64,000 bases of DNA from Lobosporangium transversale (lineage: Eukaryota; Mortierellomycota; Mortierellomycetes; Mortierellales; Mortierellaceae), in assembly GCF_002105155.1 (NCBI RefSeq), contig NW_019029017.1:124001-188000 (forward strand). Direction: 5' to 3'. Below the pieces are notes generated by a model, which saw only the letters and a program-made list of their open reading frames with translations, did not search any database and was not told the origin of the DNA. Every line of letters begins with the position of its first letter. The first letter of the stretch is position 1. Shown here in pieces: positions 9,633 through 22,984 of this stretch. Position numbers and translations under genes: made by a program.

Positions 9633-12470
9633 ATGGATTTCGATGAGGAGGCGCTTATAGCTGAGGCCATTCGTAGGTCCCTTGCAGATTCGCAACCTGA
9701 AGTGCGTGGAGAGTCGTCTTCAGCTAGTTTATCAGCAATGGCAAGGACAACAGCCCTGCAAAGTAAAGCACCACCGCAAGCACCATCGATAATTGACCTC
9801 ACGGACGAGATTGAGCCTGTTAAAATGGAGCAGAATACCATATCAAGCATGAACTTGTCCAGAGATGCTCAGGATGCTGCGACGACGGCTGAACAGGAGG
9901 ATAGAGACCTCAAGTTAGCTCTAGCACTCTCAATGGCTGATGCAGCGTCACCTTATTCAATAGAGTCAGAACCTGTATCAATGGCAACCGCATTGACATC
10001 ATCATCGCAAGGGATTTCTAGACAGAAGGAGTCAATAACATCAAAGACTACCTTCTCCCTTGGGAGTTTAAATCGTGCTGAAATGGAACACGAACGTCAA
10101 GAACGTATTAAACGGAAGGCTATGAATAGCGCTGGAGTAACGGTGCAACCACAATTGCAAACAGAACACAGAGCAAAAAAGTCACGTTCTCAAACTGTTG
10201 TATCAAATATTTTTTCAACGCCTGAATTACCTGAATTATCAGTATCAACGTCATCCTCATCAGTGTCACCATCGACTAAGAGGAAGGTACCATTTCCATC
10301 TACTTCATCATCGTCTAAAGTGTCAGCAGCAGCATTACCATCAGTGAAGTCATCATCACCATTAGTGCCTAAGGTGCCAGTACCTACATCCGGATCGTCT
10401 ACGCCTTATACCACACCATCTATCCTTCCGTCTAGAGCCGAGATGATAGCGTCTATCGACAATGATTGCAACAAAGGCTCTGTACGTGATGACGATGAGG
10501 TAGCAGCCGTATACCCACCGAAATATAACGTCGCGACATTCAGGAATACTTGGATCAAAGGGGCGCGACCTGGGCAGGCAATTCGGTTTCAAGAACTCGT
10601 GGACAAGAATTTTCTTGTCAAAGCTGTCCTAACAACATTTGAACTAGATGAAGAGTGGCTCGAACATTATCTCCCTCGTACTATCCCTCAATGTCTTGTT
10701 CACCATTGGAGCAGAGAGCATGGTGACAAAGTATACAGAAAATATGCCAAAAAAGTTTTTTTTATATTCATAAATTAAAAATGATTTCCGTGATATTCAT
10801 ACGCATTTCTCTTCCTTGCCATCATCATTTTTATAGCCTGGTTTTCTGACCGACGGAAAGGTAACCTATCTACACCCACCGCTCAATGGCTTCGGATCTT
10901 TCCATCCGAAGCTTATGCTGCTATTCTACCCCACCTTCTGCCGCGTTGTGATATCCTCTGCCAATCTGGTAAGTAACCTCTTAGGTAGCTCTATCCGTTA
11001 TGAAGACCAAAAGTCATATTGTTACCAGCTGGCAATGAACGTTGTTAATTTATTATTACTATCATTATTATTTATTTCGACTGAGCAAGGTTGCACACGA
11101 TTGGATTGTGCTTGTCAACACAGTGTACGTACAGGATTTTCTATTGCTACCTAAAGCTGTAGAGAGGCCAGAGGAAATGGGCGACTTTGGATCAACTCTC
11201 TACAATTTCCTAAAAGTTATGACCGTGCCAGAAAAGGTTCTAGCAGTGGTAAGAGCAGTAGATTTCAGTGGAGCCAAAGTAAGGAAATTTCTGCTTTCGA
11301 TTGTTATTCTCCTTATAATACAGATATTTGGCATGGTTGCTCTCAGCTTGCAATATTATGTTGATTCATACCATAATACTGTATTCTGAAAGGTTCTATT
11401 GGTCCCATCAGTTCAAGGCTCCTTTCCTGTTGGCGATGACTATACATATGGCATCGCGCAGTTGGCCAATGTTATGCGGAAGAAGACTTCCCCGAATCAG
11501 GAGATGGAAATGGAATATCAAGTAGGTCAAACAAACACTTACATTATCAGAGAACACAGCGATTATAGCATAACTTATTTCAATCCAAATCCGATAAAAC
11601 ACTATTTATTTTTCCTCTGCAATCAGACGAGTTCCATTGGAAAGCTGTCACACAAGTTTTTGAGTGAATTCTACGATGCATCCAGGGGTCGCCCTGTGAA
11701 ACCCAGATCGAAGGTGTATGTTGAGGAGAGATTGCCGGATATTAAAGTTGTCTTTCCAACAGAAAAGCATGTGCAGAACAGTAGGTATGGAGAGTTGGGT
11801 GCGGGCACTGTATGTTTCCATCCCCAGGCCTGGGATGATCCCACCTTTCCAAGAAGAGTGATGCACGACTTCGAGTGTGTGGGGCCTTATCATGGATCTT
11901 TGATGCATTCTAAGGTAAGTCAGGGTCTAGGCTTATGACTGACCAGAGCTTTCAAATAGAGCGATTGTCTTGATGCTCCGGATCTTTTTTTTTAACGGCA
12001 TATATAGTTTGTTCTGGCAAAGTCAGTTCAATCAACCAGCACAACTGGTCTGTATATCCCCCCACATCGGGCCGCTTTAGAGAAAAAATGTGCGGGATGG
12101 TTTTATGTCGGGTATGTCATCTTTCTCTCCGTCTATCACTTTATCTATTTTCCATATAGCAAAGCTCATTTTTTTTTTTTTTTTTTCTTCTTTCAGGAGT
12201 GCTAATTTTACAGAATCAGCCTGGGGAACAGTTGTTAGTAAAAGGGCTACCGCAAAATTTAAAAGTGGAGTTTATGTTTCGATGCGTAACTGGGAATTGG
12301 GCGTCGTATGTGTAATGGAAACCGAAGAGGAAATGGAGGCTATGGCGGAATTCGCGAATGCACAAGGCTTGAATCCAGGAGGCGAGCAATCCTTCTTTGG
12401 GCCATTGCCTATTCCATACAAGAGGCCCCTGACGCAGTACACTGCCACTGATCGACCATGGATTCGATGA
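9633..12470 (+). CDS. TDP1: tyrosyl-DNA phosphodiesterase 1 with ubiquitin- and SUMO-binding motifs
   Basis: Hydrolyses 3'-phosphotyrosyl links left by topoisomerase I. Seven exons join in phase (9633-10730, 10837-10968, 11090-11278, 11393-11521, 11627-11914, 12008-12111, 12197-12470) for 737 residues. Phospholipase D-like half 1 has SFHPKLMLLFY (His389, Lys391) with SSANL. Half 2 has GSLMHSK joined across intron 5 to FVLAKS (His610, Lys612), with GSANFTESAWG after intron 6 and the terminal DRPWIR motif. The N-terminal 330 residues are Ser-rich and disordered. They carry two UIM-like helices (about 4-20, EEALIAEAIRRSL; about 88-104, DLKLALALSMAD) and a SUMO-interaction-like IIDLTDE at 53-59. 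These suggest recruitment to modified chromatin; that role is inference. Confidence 0.93.
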
Positions 12471-14628
12471 TCGTGTCACAGGCCCTATATATAATACTCC
12501 GCGCCTCGAAAAGAAGAAAAATCCCCTTACCAGGCACAGAATAAATGAAAAGGCAGGTGGTGGCCTTTTGTCTAAACCTTTCATAGCTTAGATGCAAAGT
12601 ACATGACTTTGATGGGCGGATGACCAGGTCGATAGACATCAGCTAAGTGGTTAAAACATACAGAGCGTAAACTTGAGTAGATCATGGTCGCTTTCAAAGC
12701 AGAGAGGGTTTTTTTATTTTTATTTTTAGAGTTGATTATACTTTTCTACAGCCTCACTTCCTCCTCCGACTGCTTCGCGCTATACATACGTAGATGACGA
12801 AGTTTTCGGCTTCAGATGGAGTCCTCGCCAGAAAGTCATGAACTGGATATATTTTAAAATACTCAATTTGAATTATTATTTGCAAAAATACAATTTACGT
12901 ACGAAGCTTGAAAAGCACAATAGAAAAAAAAAAAAATTCTCAAAATTCTTGATGTCCAAAAATGGAAGTATTCTATTCAATTTAAATGCCTGAAAAACAT
13001 ATCCAGTTCATGACTTTCTGGCGAGGACTCTATAATCGACTGCAGATGTTCTGGTATAGCCCAAATACAAGCGTGTTTGCAAGTCAGAGCGATTTATTGA
13101 GCTCACTTCAAGCGCTTGCCATGTGCTGCACAACATATAATGTAGCAAAACATACGCAGGCAATCGAGATCATCATGACACTCTTTTCTTTTTTCTTTTT
13201 CTTATGGTGTGCCAAATAAAAATAGAAGGGGATGGGGGAGGGGCTTGAGCCCCTCATGACGATAGTACCCAGCCATTTCAAACTTAGTGATGATAAGTCT
13301 AATTAGAGGCTGGCTTAGACTTCCACTCCAAGCTGTGAACCGGACGCCTTCAATTCAAAAATAAAAATAAAAGTTAAAATGCTTATCCCATTCAAAGTTT
13401 TCTATTTTAAGACCCATTCAATTAGGGGTGCTTTTTCAAATATGTTTGTGACTTTGGCGAGAAATTAAAAAAGGTAATGGACAAGTGCATGTAATTGTTT
13501 CCCAAATCGAAGGCAAGCACAATTCCAACTGCAAGCAGGAAAAAAAGTAAGATGAGAACAGAGTCACCCGATTGTTCCAAAAAGTAAAAGAAGCTGTAAG
13601 AATCTGTCCACTTATTGTACCTTAAATTATGATAAAAGACTTCCAGTTCTAGTCAATCTAAATAACATTAGTACCACACATACAGATGTGGCAGCTGCTG
13701 TTGGCGAAAGCAGGCTAATCGGGAAAGCTTTGTTCATGTCTCCGTCACCAGTAGTAAGGCTACGATAGCTCTAATGTCTTTAGGTGGTCAACACGTATAC
13801 TTTCAATCTTTGGTCAACCTTAACCAAGGATACCAAAGTAACAGGGCAGAAAAGTGGACAGACAAAAAAAAAAAAAGATACAGCCTAGCATCCCATTTTC
13901 CACAGCACTTATAATATCGAATATAAACCTCACGCAAATCGGATTCGAACAACGGTGGGTTACCCATGGAGATACTATCAAGAAAGTTACTCGTCGGGCA
14001 TGATATCCTCCCATGGCTGCTTGTATTGTGAAAAATATGAGTACAATCGTGGACAAGCACGATGCATACGACAGTCCTACTGCTGAGTTGGAGAAAGCAG
14101 CCAATGGTCCCAATAGTCCTATTCTTAACCCAAGGGTTTGGCCCTGATCTTGTCTATGGTAGTTATGCCTGTGCAAATGAAAATGGTTGGCGTGATAGAA
14201 GTGGATACTTAACGTGTTGTGCAATTAGAAGCAGCTATAGCCACTTAGGCAAGGATGGAGTTTTTTTTTTTTTTTTTTTTTTTTTTTAGTTACGCTGGTT
14301 TCTTACTGATTGTGTACAATTATTAGGCAGGGAAGATTCACGATACATGTATATGGTGTATCGTCAGCTTCAAATAGTGGTAGAACCTGGAATAAGCTGT
14401 GAAAAAAGGCATGAAAAGCTAAGCATAATAGGTACAGGGGATGATACATACAGCACTATATCCTTTACTATGGCTATTGGCAGAGTTATTACTCTTGATC
14501 TGTATTTGACCAGGTATGGTATTTATTTTACATTGTCAGATAAGGCATATTACGTGCAGAATCAATAATGAGTATTATAAACTATTTGGAACAGAATCCT
14601 ATTTGATAGCCTAATATATCATGGTGCT
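12471..14628. other. intergenic with an inverted-repeat element; no gene seen
   Basis: Contains the 212-bp inverted-repeat element listed separately, a small perfect hairpin (AGGGGCTTGAGCCCCT near 13240-13255) and a T run at about 14262-14287. A minus-strand frame at 13820-14224 has no recognised similarity. Confidence 0.5.
12819..13030. repeat. 212-bp element with 32-bp perfect terminal inverted repeats
   Basis: Left arm 12819-12850 (begins GAGTCCTCGCCAGAAAG) is the exact reverse complement of right arm 12999-13030. The 148-bp centre is AT-rich and non-coding. Size and shape fit a MITE or a strong hairpin. No clear target duplication touches the arms. Confidence 0.75.
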
Positions 14629-16822
14629 TCAAGATTGTTCTTCGGATTCAGGAATAAGATATTCCTGATAGTCTGACGTGGGGCGTGGTACACTCAATGA
14701 TTCCTCAAAGTCAGATTCTATATTGTCAGAGGCAAATAAAAGCGAAAATGTTAGTTCACCATAGTCCATCCATTCAGGAATAGACAATGACCTTCCTTTG
14801 ATATGTATTTACCTCCATCGCCATTGGGGACTGTACTTCGCTCGGATGTTGCTGCAAGCTCCTCCGGTGAGAGTTCCTGGCGAACCTCCTCTAAGGTCGA
14901 CAAGATCTCGTCCAGCGAAGGTCTCATCTCGGGGTTGGTGTCCCAGCAACACTCATACAATGCTCGGTAACTCTCTGGCGTGCCCGGTATAGCCTGCTCA
15001 CGCTTCCCATTCAGGATAGATAAAGCAAATTGCACATCTTGTGGTGTTTTTGAGAATGCAGAATGACCGCTGGTGAGTTCCCAAAGTAAAACACCTAGAG
15101 AGTAAATGTCACAGCGTGCATCAAAGTAACGAGGGTTACGGAACCTCTCAGGCGCAATATAGGCCATGACTCCAATCAATGGGTCACTTTTATCTTCTGC
15201 AGGGCCGTGTCCATCAGGGACTCCTGTTGTAGTGGCCTCGTCTTTATCAGGGCTGTCTAGAGCTGGCATTTTCTGACTCACAAACTTGTATTGTCCCTCA
15301 GAATTTGTCGTTGTGGATATTGCGTACTCATCCACGCTCCGAACCACACGCTCTTCCATCGTACTTGCCCCAAAATCCGTTAACATGGCATTCCCAGCTT
15401 CGTCGATGAGAATGTTACCGCCATGCAAGTCTCTATGAAAGACGCCTTCCTTGTGTAGGCGTGCAATGGAAGCTGAGATTTGAGTTGCCAACGTCAGTTT
15501 ATCAGCCCAAGTGAGCTTATGGAAGCCAACCCTGAGGTGCCATGAAAGAGAGCCTTGTTCAGCATACTTTGTCACGATGCAAAGTTTATCAAGTCCTGGG
15601 GGATAGGTAACTCCGTAGAACTGGACCACGCCTTCAAACCCCTTCATGCGATTGTAAATTTCGACCTTGAAACAAGAAGAATAATAAAAAGCTTATTGAT
15701 TAGTACAGAGGCAGCAAGCCAATTAATCGAGGTGGTTTATATCGGATATCTCCTTGAGATATAGCACAATTCACGATCTAGCCGCGTGTTGTTTGCTCAA
15801 CATGATACATGTGCATTATGGCTGTATATAAAGTGGGGTCAATAAATGTGAAATTAAATAAAGTTCACGCTCAGACGCGACTGAGCGACAGGAGAAAATT
15901 CAACTTGTCTTCAGTGAGATGATAGACAAAAAAAAATCAAACCATCCTAGATGAAAATTTGAAGGATACTTTGTGCACATTGTAATGAGGAGGAGAAAGC
16001 AAAGGATGTTCATGCGCACAAAGGCAAGAGCAGAGTGTGAAGTTGGACTAAAAATAAGGAAATTCCAGCATTGATTGTACACAATAGCGATCATGGCGAG
16101 TCCATTACATGTCATTTATTGCCTACCTCTTTGGAGATAACGTGGTCAGAGGCTTCCTTGATAGCAACTTTGATTCCTTTCCACTCTGCAACATGTATAA
16201 TACCCATGCCTCCAGCATCAACTCCGATTGATAGGTTTTCAATCTCAGAGGCAGGGATTTCATTCGCAAGAAGCACCTTGCGCTCCTCAGCCGTCAAGGC
16301 GAATGGAAGACGATCAAGCCCTTGTTCCAGCGAGGAAGACTGCAACTGTTCAGTTTCGGATGCGGATATGTCTTCACCTGGTAGCCGGGCTTTGTTGATC
16401 TCACTATTGCTTAGGTTCTGGAGCGAGGTTGAAAGCCGCTTAATGAAGGAGGTCGCCGACGATTTGCTATTAGAGATGTTTTGGTTCTTGTTGGTTTTGT
16501 TTAACTGGGAGACCGATTTAAGTGAAGAGCTGTTGACGTTGCTTCTATTAACAGGCTGGCCCTCTGTAGAGGAGGTAGTTTTCGGATTATCAATGCTATC
16601 AACAGATGAAGAACGTTGATGGATATCAGCGGCAGCTGTTGGGGCAGCCTGGTGTTGGTTTAAAGGTACAATGGTGTTGAGTTGAATATCACGCTCTTGT
16701 GAAGATGGCAGAGTTTGAATATCCGAAGGGGAAGGAAAAGAAGATGACGTCGTGGTAGAGTTGCTCTTTTTCTTCCGGTGGTCGCCTTTTATACAGCAAC
16801 ACTTTGTCAATACGTTGCCCAT
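14629..16822 (-). CDS. N-myristoylated tyrosine-kinase-like (TKL) protein kinase
   Basis: Three exons (16822-16127, 15665-14813, 14717-14629) join in phase for 545 residues. The N-terminus MGNVLTKCCC combines a Gly2 myristoylation site with a three-Cys palmitoylation cluster, predicting membrane anchoring. Residues 11-195 are Ser/Asn-rich. Kinase motifs follow in order: GGMGIIHVAEWKG (degenerate Gly loop, about 207), VAIKEA (Lys about 223), HRDLHGGNIL (about 309), DFGAS (about 329), APERF (about 403) and DIYSLGVLLWE. The DFG-to-APE span is about 72 residues because of an acidic insertion (DKDEATTTGVPDGHG). The HRDLHxGN form is common in the expanded TKL families of early-diverging fungi. Its signal and substrate are unknown. 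Confidence 0.9.
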
Positions 16823-17385
16823 TTTGTGAAAAGACTAGTTTTGGTAAAAGACAGATGATTGTAATAATATTTGGTGTGGCGGGCTCTGATATCCTTGGAT
16901 GTGGATAGTGGCAACGAGGAGATATTAGAAGGTTGATGATGGGGACTAAGTGGCGTTTGGATGATCAATTGCCGATTAAAATACGACGGTTTGCGTAGAA
17001 ATAGGAAGTGAGTAAAAGGAGCGAATGAGGTGATTGTAGGCGAAGTCGATTAAATTGCATAAATGTATTTTGAATAGGTTCAGGGTTTAAGTAAGCAAGT
17101 CGTTTTAGCTGATGGATGTAGTGAAAAAAAGGAGAAGAAGGGGCTGGATGCTGGTGTAGTAATCTATATAGTTACTGCCTGGCTGTATGGCCAGTTTTAG
17201 AAAAGCAATATGAGGAGGTCTATTCAGACTCTCTGTTGATGAGGAAGCGATGGTTCCAGATAGGCGACCAGGGACTGTGCCAAAGCGCGCAATCGAGGTA
17301 ACGTAGAATGCAACAAAAGGTGGGAGTAAAACCATAGTTAGTTAAATGAGCATTGTACACTAATTGCACGAGTCTCCGTTGCACT

Positions 17386-17424
<39 letters not shown>

Positions 17425-18064
17425 CCACCAGTTACAAATGCAGTGCAGCAAGAACGATGTCATTTTTGTAAGCCTAAAGTATGACACACGTTGTCGAGGG
17501 TCCTGCTCCAAAATAATGCTCAATTAAAAGTTATCAATCTAAACAACAATAGCGTGTTGGTAGCCGAATAGGTGCACAAGGTCATTTACTAAAATGGGCA
17601 AAGTGTATTTTTTTTACTGTTGACAGTTGAACGACATCGTAGCAAATAGCGTCCACAAGCCAAACAAGGATAGGGGTTTGCAAGAAAGAAAACGAAGAAA
17701 AGTAAGGGGAGAGATGGTAGAAGAGAAAGAGAGATTGAGGGGTAGATAGAATAAGCATAGAGAGGTAGATAAACAGTGTGGGAGAGAAAAAGATCATACG
17801 CTTTGGCCAGGTTTCTAGTCTGATGTTGTAAAGGAGGCCGACATGATCTCAAGGAAAGATGCAATACCTTTTGTTCAAAATATTCGGATCGATTAGGTGA
17901 AGAGAATAAGGGAGGTGTAGGAAAAGGTTTGATGTCTTGTCTTGTTGAAGAGGGATCAGCAAAGTGAAAAAAGAGGTATTCGTATTTATATGTAAAAGCA
18001 ATGCAATGTGGAATAACTCGTTGGTTTATCAACATGAGCCTCCATTCAGAACAGGATCCTGTTC

Positions 18065-18098
<34 letters not shown>

Positions 18099-19681
18099 AC
18101 AGCAATAGCAGTGCCCGGATAGGCCGGGGGTGGGGGGATTGGGTGACCAGATTGACTACATGTATATGCACATGCGTATTGTAGATTGAGCGACTGCTAG
18201 ACACCGGTTGACTGAATGATTATGTGAACTCAAAGTTATCTTTGAACACAATTAAAATAAGACCATGCTCGTTGAAAGAACTAATTTCCTTTGCGCGTTT
18301 GCGCAGAAATCTGTTGCAGCTTAATCGAGATTTGGCTCAGTTGACATTGTTACCCAATCTGTGGGATGACCAGCTACTCCGCTGGTGTAAAATAAGAAAA
18401 TAAGCCGTCTTCATTTAGATCGGATTTGTAGGCCCACGCTCTTACGATCCAATCGTTGATTTTCTGTGTCTATTTTTTTTTGTTTGGACTGAACTTTATC
18501 TTTGTTTGCATATCTCGAAAATATTTGGCGGTTCATGCACGAGAACGGGGCAAAAATTTATTTTGTGCAAATCTCTGTTTGTTTCCTTTTTCATTGCAGC
18601 ACGAACATGCATCAGGTCATTGAGCAAACAGTTGTAGCGTCTCTTTGCTTTTCATAAATGTAGAAGCACAAGGTATCTCTCTATGCTCGTACATTTTGCA
18701 TCGCAGCGTTTCTAGTCAATTCGAATCAAACGGAACCAAGGCACAGGAACCTCCAGAAGACATTAATTCTCGCCTTCACCATGGCTACAACAAATCCCTA
18801 GGAAAGACACTCAAATGCGTCGGTATATATTTATCTCGCTTCTGTTGTAGTTTCGTATATCATGTTGTAATCCGTGTTTCATATACTTTGTCAATTACCC
18901 ATTCCACACACACCAAAAGATTGCCCTCTCTCCCGTTCTCGCTCTCCCATCCGTCCACAAGGCACGCTGAAACGAGATCACCCAACAAGGTACCGCCCAG
19001 CAAGAAGAGAGTGATTAAATAGCTTTCACTCCAAGTAATATACACAACCAACAATGCCGCTCCAATATCCCCCATTGATGCCGAAGCCTGAGAGCTAACG
19101 AATATCTCTAACACAAATGCGCTGAAGTTGTTGGAAAAAAAGAAAAAGAAAAAGGCTTTTTTCTTTCTTGACAAGGATTAATTACTTGCAAAATATACAC
19201 ACCGAGTCAAAACTCTCCATGCATTCACTAATGAAAAGTTTTTGACAAACAAGAAGATGAATAGTGGAGTAAGTGAGAATAAGATGTAGGTCTACATATC
19301 ACACCCATGGGGTATTTATTGAAGTTTTTATCATATTCATCAGAGCTTATTAAAAGCATAACTACAAGTCTATGTACGAGTAACATAATAGAGCGTGTTA
19401 ATCATAAATGTTTCCTAGGAGATGAATGTTCAGAAAAAGTATAAGACGTATATCCATTAATACGTTTGTCCATATGCACAAGAAAAGTGTTTTCTTTAAT
19501 CTTTTATGCAACGGGTGTTCTGTAAAGGATGTAACAACTGTCCCCATCTCTGTGCGAAATTATAGTTTACTACGTATCGGCCTTGCATTGAATTTTCAAC
19601 AAGGCAAGAGCCGTCGACTGTGGCTCGTTTTGAACTCAAACACACATTCTTTCTTGTGCAAGCCAACATTACGATTCCAAC
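16823..19681. other. long intergenic region, no secure gene
   Basis: Contains A/T runs at about 17393-17420 and 18067-18096 and a pyrimidine/purine-biased stretch near 17680-17800. A possible exon-like block at 18720-18830 (frame reading SSQFESNGTKAQEPPEDINS) has splice-like borders, but neither a start nor a family could be assigned. Confidence 0.45.
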
Positions 19682-20813
19682 ATGCAACGGACAACGCGTC
19701 AAGGCGCAGGAAAAGGCGGTGCCCCATCACGGCATGGATCATCAGAAACAGTACTCGCACCGCCTTCATTTCCATTGCTCAAGATGACACTTATTGCAAT
19801 GGTCAATCTCGCAACAGCATATTCAACGTTGACGTGGATCCCTGCTAAACTGATCCAGACTAACATCAGCGAACACCAAACTTTTGCCAACAATGCCAAT
19901 ATTAGCAGCGACAGTAGTGTTAGCCAAACACTTCCCTCTCTGTCATGGACACTAATTGTGTTATTTGGTTTTCAAACGCTAGTGGGCCTCGCCCAGGCGT
20001 ACCTCCATTCTAAAAATACTGCTGTGAATAAAAAGATTTCTGAAAGGAGTAGTCAGTTGTCGTCATCACCTTTTGCAATCCTTAGTGTCTCGATGACGAT
20101 CGGTGCTGTTGGGGCCTCAGTTTGCCATTTGTTTGCGGTTCTCTTTGGAGCAGGAATTTTTCAGTACGATCTAATCTTTATTACAGTTATGAACGCAACG
20201 GCTATATCTCAGTGCGCTGATTGAAGGTGCCTTTCTGGCATTTTTTTTTTTTTTTTTATAATTATTTTTATTCTACATTTATTCTTTTATTGATGCTACA
20301 CTGTTTATCATCATAGTCAATCAAAGGAGACAGGGCAATTGGCGCTCTATCTCTCATTGTTGACATTCTATCCAGCTTCATTTGTGCTTGGAACAGATTT
20401 CAAGAACTGGATTCGAATCTTTGTTCATAACAGGTACGCATTTTAACATGATTATAAGTAACTGCATAAGTTGAATTTTTTTTTTTTTTTTTTTTTTTTT
20501 CTCTAATACTCTTGCCATTTTTCTTCCTAGTCCACGGACATTCACTGAAGCTGCGCTCTATTGCCAGGGAATGATGGCTATTTTCGGGGCATGGCTTGGC
20601 TCAATTGTGATTCCTTTGGATTGGGATCGACCTTGGCAGGCATGGCCAGTCCCTTGCGTCTTGGGTGCATCGCTCTTCTACTGTATCGGTGTTGTTGTAG
20701 GATTGGTTGTGAGCATCGTCATGCATCAACGAGTTGCACGGAGCGAGTTTGGGGTTAATCTCGCCGAGCAGAAGGATAACATGAAGGAACACAAGAAGGT
20801 CAAGGGTGCATAA
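19682..20813 (+). CDS. GPI11: GPI ethanolamine-phosphate transferase subunit PIG-F/Gpi11
   Basis: Multi-pass ER protein that partners the GPI7/GPI13 transferases adding ethanolamine phosphate to GPI anchors. Three exons (19682-20163, 20317-20433, 20531-20813) join in phase for 293 residues. Hydrophobic segments fit the six-helix family. The family signature lies in exon 3: [20 protein letters not shown], with WPVPCVLGA following, and [13 protein letters not shown] precedes it in exon 2. Intron 1 is placed with donor GTACGA and acceptor ATAG because the loop then matches the family length. A second acceptor at about 20213 would also keep phase (ALIEGAFLA) but leads into a T run, so it was not preferred. 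Human PIG-F is about 219 residues; the extra length is N-terminal and loop sequence. Confidence 0.9.
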
Positions 20814-21529
20814 CCTGCATGGGATCTGTGCACGGGCAGGACGTTGGTGGTCATGATTGGAAAAGCCGGCCATCGTGCTTACACGCGTGGGGAGAACTTT
20901 CATTGCTGTTGATTGTCTCGCTTTCTCCTTGAATGATTATCCTCCATGTACTCCTTTTTTTTTTTAAAAAAAAAAATAAAAAAAAAATAAAAAAAAAAAA
21001 ATGGCAATCTAACAAAATGCACAGAGTGATGAATATGTTGTTTTGTGGCATTTAAGCTTTATCTGACTTGGTTTAATGAATCTGGAGCTTCAGTCTAAAT
21101 TACCTTCGAATAATAAATGCATTTTATTTATTTCAACCTTATCTCTTTCTGGCGATACCTGAGAGAGCGTAGTTGAGTGTTCTATCCAGCTCTGACGATC
21201 CTTTCGAGATGGATTTGAATGGATCTGTGGGTCTAGCCCGTGTTCATTATGGCCTGGGGAGTCCAAGGAACAAATGGGTCTTTAACACTAGAGCTGCTCC
21301 CTTCTTCCACAATTATACATTGGGGATTGGGGACTTGATGCCTTTGTCAAATTCGTCCTCAGAATTGACCAAGTTGATTATCTGAAAATGTTTATGGTAT
21401 TAGTGGGTGGAGACTGTGTAGATGAAAGTAAGGGGGATATTTCAAATTAGCGGATTTGTATCCTCACCATTGAATGCCATTGCTATTATCTTTATTTCGC
21501 GTATAATCAGCGTATTCTCAAAAATAATA

Positions 21530-21564
<35 letters not shown>

Positions 21565-22984
21565 GCGTCAGCGATGGTTCACTGAAGGATCTACGAAGAA
21601 GCCTTATTCACATTGTCATAAAGGCCAGAGAAGGTCTCACTCCCACCAACATTTTCAGGGCAAAGGGATCTTGCATTGCAAATTAGCTATTTTATTTTTA
21701 ATCTACATTATTTCTAGTCGGGCTTCAATGAAGGAAGGTGAAAAGGTGAAACACCTAGACAATTCTTTTTTTTTTATAAAAAGCACGGAAGCCAATGTTA
21801 AATATTGCCTTTGTGGCCAATATCATATGATCAATGAATATTTCGTATTCAGTTGGATAAATGACGGATAAATTTTCAATCCATATTTGCAAACTCGTTT
21901 GGAAACCTGATTCAGTTTGTAAATTGGTTTAAATCCATGTCATATTTATTTGGACTGCTTCCATGCAGAGAGAACCTTTTTTACACCCCTTGAGCCTCGG
22001 ATGGCTATTTTGTGATTTGTGCGTTGAAATCATTTTCACGTGTGAAAGAGTGATCCGTGGAGAGAACTTTGTATGTACAACTTGGTCACACGTTTTTTTT
22101 TTTTTTTTTTTTTTTTTAGAGCTTTTTATGCTTCAAAGTGTCACTCCGTGGAAAAAAAAAAAAAAAAAAAAAAAAAAACGTGTTCAAGTTCAAAAAATCA
22201 ATCTGTATTCTTTATTGATGTGTGTCTCTGTGTGCTTGTTTGCGAATGCCAAAAGTGAGAATGCCACGCACAGACATTACACAACAGAGTAACATTAGGA
22301 AGACAAATCCATCAGATCAGAGAGAGGAGTGTATGATCTATTTACTACACAAAGGAGACAATTCTCGTTCTGTAGGGAAGGAAAAAGAGATGGCTCCATT
22401 ATTTTTATCTTGTCATGTTCACTTCAAGTGACTCTCTTGCGATGTAATATTCAAACTTTGTTCGATCCGTGGGCGTCTTTCTCCACTCGACTCTGTCTCT
22501 TTCTCTGCCGAGACTCATATGCAAATCATAACCTTGTTTTGAGCTATTAAGCTATTCAGATCTCTAAACTATACCAGTATATACATGTGGATGAGTGGAG
22601 GCCTTGCAGGCCCTGGTTTATTTGAGCATTCTCAGCTTCAACTACACATGTCTTGTATCGTTGCATTTATACAGATGGGACAGATCAGATCCAAAAAGTC
22701 TTACAACCTATAAAATAGACCCTCAATTTGATCCGATCTCTCTCTTTTCCTTCTTTTCTTTTCTTTTCCTATTCTCCAAATCCTCTTGACAACTTTTTTT
22801 TTTTTTTTTTTTCTCTCTCTCTCTCTCTCTCACTCTCTCCATCTCTCCATCTCCCCATCTCCATTCTACTTTCATTCGTCTCATTTCTCTTTCTCGCTTC
22901 CGTTCGTTTAGTATTTGTATTTCTTTTAAAAATCCTTTCTTAGTACTTCTATCAGAATTACAATAATTGCATATTTTCTTCATC
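20814..22984. other. intergenic, acyl-CoA oxidase promoter at right end
   Basis: Holds several A/T runs (about 20950-21000, 21531-21560, 22093-22118, 22152-22178, 22793-22812). No protein recognised; a frame at 21173-21385 is without similarity that I can name. Confidence 0.5.
22738..22915 (+). promoter_or_regulatory. pyrimidine-rich leader/promoter of acyl-CoA oxidase gene
   Basis: Nearly uninterrupted C/T tract with a (CT)n block at about 22813-22830, ending about 70 bases before the start codon at 22985. CT-rich leaders are frequent upstream of strongly expressed fungal genes. The downstream gene also has strongly biased, C-ending codons. Confidence 0.5.

Noticed and set aside
13930-13965. 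GGATTCGAAC resembling a reversed tRNA B box
   Set aside because: No cloverleaf or correctly spaced A box could be drawn around it.
13820-14224. 134-codon minus-strand frame
   Set aside because: No recognised motif, passes through a homopolymer, and no splice-supported extension.
16071-16619. 182-codon plus-strand frame
   Set aside because: Antisense shadow of kinase exon 1.
18645-19022. 125-codon plus-strand frame with a coding-like middle
   Set aside because: Start is not ATG, the frame crosses likely splice signals, and no family was recognised; left as unresolved.
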